Shown: positions 57,957 to 64,000 of the stretch, in pieces
Position numbering within the stretch: position 1 is the first letter of the stretch
Layout: each line of letters opens with the position of its first letter
NCBI GenBank assembly: GCA_958366705.1
Contig: CATXCB010000006.1
Location: 62,001-126,000, forward strand
DNA length: 64,000 bases
Reading direction: 5' to 3'
Origin: an uncultured bacterium
Lineage (GTDB): Bacteria > Cyanobacteriota > Vampirovibrionia > Gastranaerophilales > Gastranaerophilaceae
Made by a program: the position numbers and the translations under genes
The notes under the pieces: model-generated
Told to the model about the DNA's origin: nothing
What the model saw: the letters and a program-made list of their open reading frames with translations, nothing else
Databases searched by the model: none

Positions 57957-58206
57957 GCTACTAAATGCCCTGACGACTCCGATTTTGGATAATAATCGAA
58001 TCCGAATGAGATGAGATTCCGAAATACCGAGTAGGAACAGAAAATTACGTTTCGTAAACTCAACTAATTTTCTAATCAATTCGGTATGACAGATATACTT
58101 TGACTTATCAGATGCTGAACTGACGGAACGTCACCCTAAATTTAGTTCAGGGTCTCAAACTTGAATACATATTTGGCAAAAATTTATAGAAATTCCAAAA
58201 TAAAAA
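57957..58206. repeat. Intergenic stretch with dispersed repeat units
   Basis: These 250 bases hold no gene. They contain 'AATTCGGTATGACAG', 'GATGCTGAACTGACGG' and 'AGTTCAGGGTCTCA' segments, related to the repeat family in the 54.36-54.49 kb gap. These look like pieces of a dispersed intergenic repeat. Confidence 0.5.
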
Positions 58207-58968
58207 CTAATTCCACGGATAATCAGAACTAATTTTCAATCCGTCTTTAAAAATTACAGCAGCACAAGCAGTTCCAACACCAGGTCTGGCTCCTCTATAG
58301 GCATTTATTGTGGCTTTTTTATTACACCCTCTGGCTAAATTTGTACTAAGTAACTCCTCCCGAGAATATTGCATATGCGGAATTCCTCCGGAATTATAAC
58401 CACCAGGATAAATGCCATTTGTCATCTGAGTAGTTTTAACTGCGGAATAAGAATTATTAAACAAATAAAAAGAAAATACATCTTTTCCCATAACATTACG
58501 GGAACTCTTACCATTAATATCAACAATAATAGAGATAATATCAAAATTTCCATCATCAACCTTATTAAATCCAAATACCATACCATTATTAAGAACAATA
58601 CTATATGGTACAGTATTTGACATTTTTACACCTGCCAAATCATAATAACCGTTAAAATTACCAGACCGCCAGCATCCATCAGACATTTTTGTACAAACTT
58701 GAGCTACTTTTAAATATGGTAAAAAATATTTTTGAGCAAATTCTTCAATAGGCAAGGTTGTATCAAAAAAAATTGCACCCTCCTCATCGGTTTCTGCAGT
58801 ATACATTTTAACAGCTTGAGATAATATTGATTGAGCCTCTAAAATACCTGCAACAGCAGCCTTTTTCTGGTATACAGTTATAACATTAGGGATTGTTAAA
58901 GCAGCAACAACACCTACAATACACAAGGTAATTAAAATTTCAGATAATGTATAAGCAAAACGTTTCAT
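58207..58968 (-). CDS. Type II secretion/pilin-like protein
   Basis: This 253-residue protein starts 'MKRFAYTLSEILITLCIVGVVAALTIP'. This is a class III prepilin N-terminus, but with Ala instead of Gly before the cleavage point and Tyr as the first mature residue. Glu at mature +5 is retained. The globular part has paired cysteines ('VCTKMSDGC', 'GCNKKAT...GTACAA') and a low-charge Gly/Tyr loop ('GIYPGGYNSGGIPHM'). It is related in type to the 55488 gene but diverged. Confidence 0.82.
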   Translation of the reverse strand: MKRFAYTLSEILITLCIVGVVAALTIPNVITVYQKKAAVAGILEAQSILSQAVKMYTAETDEEGAIFFDTTLPIEEFAQKYFLPYLKVAQVCTKMSDGCWRSGNFNGYYDLAGVKMSNTVPYSIVLNNGMVFGFNKVDDGNFDIISIIVDINGKSSRNVMGKDVFSFYLFNNSYSAVKTTQMTNGIYPGGYNSGGIPHMQYSREELLSTNLARGCNKKATINAYRGARPGVGTACAAVIFKDGLKISSDYPWN

Positions 58969-59087
58969 AAATCTCCTATTTAGCTAATTAAGAATAAATT
59001 ATATTTAAAAACATGATAATTATAGCTATATAACTATAATATGTCAATCACCTTGAAAATATACAAAACAACAATTAACATTAAATA

Positions 59088-59318
59088 ATGGATTATAAAT
59101 TTGAAGAGATAAAAATTATTGATTTCATAAAAACACTGGCTATTTATAAAGGTACTTCATTGCGTAAACTTATTACTAAACTTGCAATAAACAAAAACAC
59201 CAGTGATTGTTATTCCAATTTTTACGCAAAACTAAAAAAAGAAACAATTAAATTTTCTGAAGTTGCAGATATTGCAGAAACTTTAGGATATGAAATAATA
59301 TTTAGAGATAAAAAATAA
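59088..59318 (+). CDS. Small HTH-like protein
   Basis: This 76-residue protein has a pattern ('TLAIYKGTSLRKLITKLAI', 'NFYAKLKKETIKFSEVADIAETLGYEI') that resembles an XRE-like DNA-binding protein with a weak second helix. It is divergent from the pseudopilin gene. No Shine-Dalgarno site is clear. Confidence 0.55.
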   Translation: MDYKFEEIKIIDFIKTLAIYKGTSLRKLITKLAINKNTSDCYSNFYAKLKKETIKFSEVADIAETLGYEIIFRDKK

Positions 59319-59332
59319 CGATTTCTAATAAA

Positions 59333-59361
59333 AAAGACTTTCTAAATATTGAAAGTCTTTT
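59333..59361. terminator. Bidirectional terminator
   Basis: AAAAGACTTTC pairs with GAAAGTCTTTT around a short AT loop, with T-runs on both strands. It lies between the convergent 59088 and APC permease genes. Confidence 0.78.
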
Positions 59362-59374
59362 TACTATCTATTTT

Positions 59375-60940
59375 CTATAGCTTAATTACAGATTTATCAG
59401 CTTTTTTAGGTCTTTTTATAATCCTGCCACGCTCTTCAATACGCTTTTGTCTATATCCATAAAATGCATATATTAACAAGCCCACAAGCAGCCACAGCGC
59501 AAAATACACAGAAGAAGTTTTTAATGTTTTTAATGAAAATACAATCAATACTCCGCAAATCAATATACCTGCAATCGGGAACCACGGGCAAAACGGAACT
59601 TTAAATGGTCTTTGACGATTCGGTTCTGTTTTTCTTAGTATCAAAACTGCCAGACAAATAATTACAAAGGATGTAAATGTTCCAAAATTACAAAGAGCTG
59701 CTGAGATATTCAAATCCATAAATAATCCGCAAACAATTACAACTAATCCCGAAATCCATGTCATTACATGCGGAGTTCTAAATTTTCTATGAATCAATCT
59801 CCATGATTTTGGTAAAAATCTATCGCGGCTGATAGCATAAAGAATTCTAGTTGTACCTAATTGATAAATCAAAAGAACCGAAGTCAATGCACACAATGCT
59901 CCAACAGAAATTAGACCTGCAAACCAATCTTTACCGATATAACTCATAGCATGAGCAATTGGAGCCTGAATATCAATTCTTTCTACCGGTACAATTCCTG
60001 TTAAAACTAACGCCACAGATACATATAAAATAGTACAAATAACCAAAGTTCCAAGAATGGCAATAGGTAAATCTCTCTGCGGATTTTCTGTTTCTTCGGC
60101 TGTAGTTGAAATAGCGTCAAATCCAATATAAGCAAAGAAAATCAGAAATGCACCCATTATAACTCCTGACGGATCTGTCGGGAAAAACGGAGTCCAGTGT
60201 TCAGGTTTCACATAAAAAGCACCAACAATGATAAATGATAAAATCATAAACATGTTAACGCCGACCATAATACTTGCAACCCTTGTAGACTCTTTAACTC
60301 CACGTACAAGAAGCATTGTTAAAACAAGTACAATTGCAACCGCCGGTAAATTTATGGCAACAGGAATATGCCCGAATAAATAAGGAATTTTATCATGAAT
60401 ATCCCAATTATTATGATGACATATAGCGGCCATAGTTTTGTAATCACATCTCAACCACAATGGGAAATTAACAACAAAATCAGGCAATATATGCTTAAAG
60501 CCTTTTAAAAACTGAACAAAATAACCTGTCCAGGCACTTGCAACAGTAATATTACCAATTGCATATTCAAGCATTAAAATCCACCCTACCATCCATGCCA
60601 TAAATTCACCCATTGTAGCATATGTATAAGTATAAGCGCTTCCTGCAACCGGTATCATTGCCGCAATTTCAGAATAACATAATGCGGAAAATACACAGGC
60701 AACAGCTGCCAATACCATTGAAATAATAATAGCTGGCCCTGCTCCGGCACTTTCTGTGCTGCCTGTAATTGCAGTACCGATAATCGTAAAAATACCTGTA
60801 CCTACAACAGCACCAATACCAATTACTATAAGATCAAAAACATTTAATGTTTTTTTTAATTCTGAACGTTTGCTTGTATTTATCAAATCGTCCATACTTT
60901 TTTTCTTAAATATATTTCGGCAAATCTGTTTTAAATCCAT
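59375..60940 (-). CDS. APC-family amino-acid permease (CAT-type) 2
   Basis: This 521-residue polytopic protein has about 12-14 TM segments. The substrate-binding first helix reads 'VIGIGAVVGTGIFTIIG', and 'FFAYIGFDAISTTAEETENPQRDLP' is the CAT-type signature. C-terminal 'PFKVPFCPWFPIAGILICG' is typical of cationic amino-acid transporters. The gene abuts the paralogue at 60941 with no gap (stop followed directly by ATG), so the pair is a tandem duplication in one operon. The substrate is not predicted. Confidence 0.9.
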   Translation of the reverse strand: MDLKQICRNIFKKKSMDDLINTSKRSELKKTLNVFDLIVIGIGAVVGTGIFTIIGTAITGSTESAGAGPAIIISMVLAAVACVFSALCYSEIAAMIPVAGSAYTYTYATMGEFMAWMVGWILMLEYAIGNITVASAWTGYFVQFLKGFKHILPDFVVNFPLWLRCDYKTMAAICHHNNWDIHDKIPYLFGHIPVAINLPAVAIVLVLTMLLVRGVKESTRVASIMVGVNMFMILSFIIVGAFYVKPEHWTPFFPTDPSGVIMGAFLIFFAYIGFDAISTTAEETENPQRDLPIAILGTLVICTILYVSVALVLTGIVPVERIDIQAPIAHAMSYIGKDWFAGLISVGALCALTSVLLIYQLGTTRILYAISRDRFLPKSWRLIHRKFRTPHVMTWISGLVVIVCGLFMDLNISAALCNFGTFTSFVIICLAVLILRKTEPNRQRPFKVPFCPWFPIAGILICGVLIVFSLKTLKTSSVYFALWLLVGLLIYAFYGYRQKRIEERGRIIKRPKKADKSVIKL

Positions 60941-62539
60941 TTATTTCGTTACTTCCTGTTGTTCTGTAATTCCATGTACTAATTCTTTATGGATTTTATT
61001 TTCATTATTTCTATTTTTGATAAATCCATACAATAAATAAATTATAGCACCTACTCCAAGCCATACAGGGAATAACAACGCGGAACTGCCAGCCTGTAAT
61101 GACTTATACACCATCAATCCGCCACAGCATAAAATACCTAGTGTTGGAGTCACCGGAGAAAACGGAACTTTAAACGGTCTTGGACGGTTTGGATCTGTCT
61201 TTCTCAAAATAAGAACCGCAACACATACGATAATAAATGAAGTAAATGTACCATAATTACAAAGTTCAGCCGCAACATCCAAATTCAATGTTAAAATTCC
61301 AACAACAGCCAAAATTCCAACTGTCCAGGTTAATAAAACAGGAGTTTTAAATTTAGGATGTATAGCTTGAAATCTTGAAGATATAAAATGATCTCTGCTC
61401 ATTGCAAAAAGAATTCTTGTAGCTGCCATTTCTAAAACCAACAATACTGATGTTAAACCGGCTAAAGAACCGACAGATATCAATCCTGCTGCCCAATTCT
61501 GATGAGCCATAGTCATACAATATGCCATCGGAGCCTTTAAAAACTCTAAAGGAACAGGACCTGATGTTTTTTGCATACCGGTTAAAACAAGAGCTACTAA
61601 TACATACACAACTGTAGTTATCAGTAATGATCCGATAATACCTATTGGTAAATCTTTTTGAGGATTTTTGCACTCTTCGGCGGCAGTTGCCAGAGCGTCA
61701 AATCCAATATAAGCAAAAAATATTAAAAACGCACCTGCAAAGATACCTTCAGCACCATGCGGAGCAAAAGGCGTCCAATTTGAAGGTGTAACAAAGAATG
61801 CACCAGCAAGAATAAATAAAGCAATAACTGCTAATTTAATAAATACCATTAAACCAGCCATTTTTGCAGAATCTTTAGTCCCTTTGACTAAAATTGCAGT
61901 CATTAATAAAACTATCAAAATAGCTGGCAAATTTATACAAACAGGGACTCCAAATAATCTTGGAACATAAAGATTAGGGTCTTCTGCCACAAGCTTAGAA
62001 ACTGTAAATACATCATTTGTTAACCAAACCGGCGGATGTGCAAGCCAAGCAGGCAATACTTTATCAAAACCAGCCATAAACTGAATAAAATGATTTGACC
62101 ATGCACAAGCAACCGCAATAAAACCGATTGCATATTCAAGCATCAAAACCCAGCCGACCATCCAAGCTGCAAATTCCCCTAATGTTGCAAAGGTATATGT
62201 ATAAGCACCACCTGCAACAGGAATCATTGTCGCAAACTCGGAATAACATAAAGCTGAAAAAATACATGCAATAGCCGCAATTACCATTGATACCATCAAT
62301 GCAGGACCTGCACCAACACTAGAACCGTCAGCACTGCCGGCTGCAGCAATACCAACAACCGCAAAAATTCCTGATCCGATAATTGCACCAACACCTAAAA
62401 TAATTAAATCCCAAACTCCAAGCGTTTTTTCCAATCCTTGTTTACTAGCTTCTGCCAGCATTTCATCTGGAGCTTTAATTCTTGTAATGTGTCTTAAAAA
62501 ACTTTTTGTAAAAGTTGCTCTGTTAAATTTTTCAGCCAT
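60941..62539 (-). CDS. APC-family amino-acid permease (CAT-type) 1
   Basis: This 532-residue homologue of the downstream permease has the matching signatures 'ILGVGAIIGSGIFAVVG', 'FFAYIGFDALATAAEECKNPQKDLP' and 'PFKVPFSPVTPTLGILCCG'. It imports amino acids by secondary transport across the inner membrane. The operon may allow uptake of two related amino acids. Its ribosome binding site is AAGGAAAATAG upstream of ATG 62539. Confidence 0.9.
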   Translation of the reverse strand: MAEKFNRATFTKSFLRHITRIKAPDEMLAEASKQGLEKTLGVWDLIILGVGAIIGSGIFAVVGIAAAGSADGSSVGAGPALMVSMVIAAIACIFSALCYSEFATMIPVAGGAYTYTFATLGEFAAWMVGWVLMLEYAIGFIAVACAWSNHFIQFMAGFDKVLPAWLAHPPVWLTNDVFTVSKLVAEDPNLYVPRLFGVPVCINLPAILIVLLMTAILVKGTKDSAKMAGLMVFIKLAVIALFILAGAFFVTPSNWTPFAPHGAEGIFAGAFLIFFAYIGFDALATAAEECKNPQKDLPIGIIGSLLITTVVYVLVALVLTGMQKTSGPVPLEFLKAPMAYCMTMAHQNWAAGLISVGSLAGLTSVLLVLEMAATRILFAMSRDHFISSRFQAIHPKFKTPVLLTWTVGILAVVGILTLNLDVAAELCNYGTFTSFIIVCVAVLILRKTDPNRPRPFKVPFSPVTPTLGILCCGGLMVYKSLQAGSSALLFPVWLGVGAIIYLLYGFIKNRNNENKIHKELVHGITEQQEVTK

Positions 62540-62662
62540 CTATTTTCCTTATTATTTTAGGGTTTTCACCCACCTACAAATTATATATATTATTTATAAA
62601 ATAAAGTCATTCTTCATTACTGCGACCAAAATATAAAAATCTCAAAAGAATATTATTTAAAT

Positions 62663-63538
62663 TTATTTTTTACAAAGTGGAAATCCTAATTCTTCCCTTT
62701 GTTCCACATACAGTTTTGCAACAGCAGATGCCATAGTTCTAACTCTGCCAATAAAATTATTTCTTTCATCTTTACTGATAACTCCGTGCGCATCAAGCAA
62801 GTTAAAAGTATGAGAACATTTTAGGACATAATCATAAGCCGGCAAAACAAGTTTTGCTTCAATACAATTATCAACTTCTTTTTGATATAAGTCAAACATA
62901 GTGAATAGAGATTTTGTATCTGAAACCTCAAAGTTATATTTTGACTGCTCAATTTCGTTTTGTAAATAAATATCACCGTATTTCAATTCATCATTCCACA
63001 TAATATCGTATACGGATTCTTTATTTTGAAGATACATTGCAATACGTTCTAAACCATAAGTCAATTCCAAAGCTACAGGTTTAACTTCAAGACCACCGAC
63101 CTGTTGGAAGTATGTAAATTGAGTAACTTCCATACCATCAAGCCAAACTTCCCAGCCGACACCGGCAGCACCAAGAGTTGGAGATTCCCAGTTATCTTCA
63201 ACAAATCTCACATCATGTTCTTTTAAATCAATCCCCATAGCTTCCAAACTTTTCAAATAAAGTTCTTGAGCATTATCAGGAGATGGTTTTAAAATAACCT
63301 GAAATTGGAAATAATGACCCAGACGGTTAGGATTTTCACCATATCTAGCATCAGTTGGTCTTCTACAAGGTTCAATCATTGCAGTATTCCACGGTTCAGG
63401 GCCTAATGAACGCAAAAAAGTTGCAGGGTTCATAGTAGAAGCACCCTTTTCTATATCATAAGGCTGTTGAATTATACAACCATAATCTGACCAAAATTTT
63501 TGTAAATTAAAAACTAGTTCTTGAAAATTTAATGCCAT
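62663..63538 (-). CDS. glyQ: Glycyl-tRNA synthetase alpha subunit
   Basis: The ATG at 63538 ('MALNFQELVFNLQKFW') is the family's conserved start; an in-frame ATG at 63550 would add four residues. The product is 291 residues with 'GCIIQQPYDIEKGASTMNPATFLRSLGPEPW' and 'YGENPNRLGHYFQFQVILKPSPDN', hallmarks of the alpha subunit of heterotetrameric GlyRS. It forms an alpha2beta2 enzyme with GlyS. glyS is not downstream (an APC permease gene is), so the subunit genes are unlinked here, as in Cyanobacteria. Confidence 0.95.
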   Translation of the reverse strand: MALNFQELVFNLQKFWSDYGCIIQQPYDIEKGASTMNPATFLRSLGPEPWNTAMIEPCRRPTDARYGENPNRLGHYFQFQVILKPSPDNAQELYLKSLEAMGIDLKEHDVRFVEDNWESPTLGAAGVGWEVWLDGMEVTQFTYFQQVGGLEVKPVALELTYGLERIAMYLQNKESVYDIMWNDELKYGDIYLQNEIEQSKYNFEVSDTKSLFTMFDLYQKEVDNCIEAKLVLPAYDYVLKCSHTFNLLDAHGVISKDERNNFIGRVRTMASAVAKLYVEQREELGFPLCKK

Positions 63539-63632
63539 AACACAATCCATTATTGTACTAACTACACTCGTTCTTTTATCGTATTACGGACATAGTACAA
63601 TTTCAAGAATTTGATAAAAAATGTTAAGGCAT

Positions 63633-63666
63633 AAAAAAGCCCACTATATTATAAGTGGGCTTTTTT
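63633..63666 (-). terminator. Terminator downstream of the 63701 gene
   Basis: GCCCACT and AGTGGGC pair around a TATATTATA-like loop, with six-base T-runs on each strand. It ends the gene that runs leftward from the window edge and may also shield glyQ. Confidence 0.85.
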
Positions 63667-63700
63667 ATAAAAAATTTACCAAATCAACTATACTTCCTGA

Positions 63701-64000
63701 TTAATTTTGTTCATCATTTTGTTCTGGCAAGTCTTTAGCTGGTTTATGTGCAAGTTTAAGACCGGCAAATGTACCTAAACCGGCAACAACAGCGGCTCCA
63801 GCACCATATAACAAAGCAGCTTTACCTTTCATCCCATTTGCAACATCCACAAATACTTTTCGAGTAGCTTTTAAAAGATCCGTTACATCATCATCCAGCT
63901 CACAGTCATTTCCTATTTCTATAAACTTTTTAGCTTTTGAATCCCACATCTCTTTAAATGAACTTTTTATAGATTCTTTAATAACTTTTTTGGACTCTTC
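63701..64000 (-). CDS. Hypothetical protein with C-terminal hydrophobic segment, 5' end cut
   Basis: The frame is open from base 64000 (17 codons precede an internal ATG at 63949), so the start lies outside the window. At least 99 codons are visible. The N-terminal visible part is charged and helical ('SKKVIKESIKSSFKEMW'). A hydrophobic Gly/Ala-rich segment ('ALLYGAGAAVVAGLGTFAGLKLA') and a short acidic tail follow. There is no recognised family. Confidence 0.5.
   Translation of the reverse strand, partial: EESKKVIKESIKSSFKEMWDSKAKKFIEIGNDCELDDDVTDLLKATRKVFVDVANGMKGKAALLYGAGAAVVAGLGTFAGLKLAHKPAKDLPEQNDEQN

Overview
The window is a low-GC chromosome segment from a diderm bacterium, most likely a gut Gastranaerophilales (Melainabacteria/Vampirovibrionia, the non-photosynthetic sister group of Cyanobacteria). 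This is inferred from AT-rich coding style, class III-signal pseudopilins, an AsmA-like envelope protein, glyQ standing alone without glyS, and large lineage-type hypothetical proteins. No rRNA is present to confirm it. The right half (about 35.2-64 kb) is ordinary chromosome. The stretch from about 3.2 to 35.2 kb is accessory DNA stacked against one tRNA-Gly gene.

Layout: (1) 1-3.2 kb holds an AsmA-like envelope gene cut by the window edge and a small exported protein. (2) 3.2-18.67 kb is an older island. On the minus strand an uninterrupted five-gene operon encodes an ABC-three-component (ABC-3C) conflict system (nuclease-like effector, middle component, DUF3732 ATPase) followed by a Septu-like ATPase/HNH pair. 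On the plus strand is a DpnII-type (GATC) restriction-modification operon extended by DUF6994 and Nmad3 genes. On the minus strand again is a Mu/Tn7-like transposition operon: DDE transposase, MuB/TnsC-like ATPase, a recombinase-like DNA-binding protein without a catalytic domain, an HTH protein, and a PD-(D/E)XK-like protein. (3) 18.67-35.16 kb is a younger integrative element. It is bounded by a 43-bp direct repeat of the tRNA-Gly 3' half and by paired ATTACCCAC arm-type repeats at both ends. It carries integrase and excisionase, Prim-Pol and helicase, an XRE repressor with a palindromic operator, two HEPN-like genes (one frameshifted), a RelE/XRE toxin-antitoxin pair, a MTase-like protein ending in a clamp-binding motif, a PIN-GNAT-PUA protein with an ASCH partner, and four consecutive zinc-ribbon proteins, one fused to a superinfection-immunity domain. 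It has no virion or conjugation genes, so it resembles a satellite or mobilizable island.

(4) 35.2-64 kb is chromosomal: tRNA-Gly, dnaE, a YuiF-type Na+/H+ antiporter, lysS, two sugar-type ABC permeases, a 1794-residue EF-hand/LysM protein, an HNH-like protein with a split motif, TPR proteins, two pseudopilins, a HAD hydrolase, two tandem APC amino-acid permeases and glyQ.

The parts fit a picture of repeated integration at tRNA-Gly. Each event left a shorter, more decayed tRNA 3' copy to the left (43, 22 and about 15 bp), so the locus has accumulated several unrelated anti-phage systems. The strongest candidates for undescribed biology are the five-gene ABC-3C/Septu-like operon, the transposition module with its unusual accessory proteins, and the zinc-ribbon/superinfection-immunity cluster.
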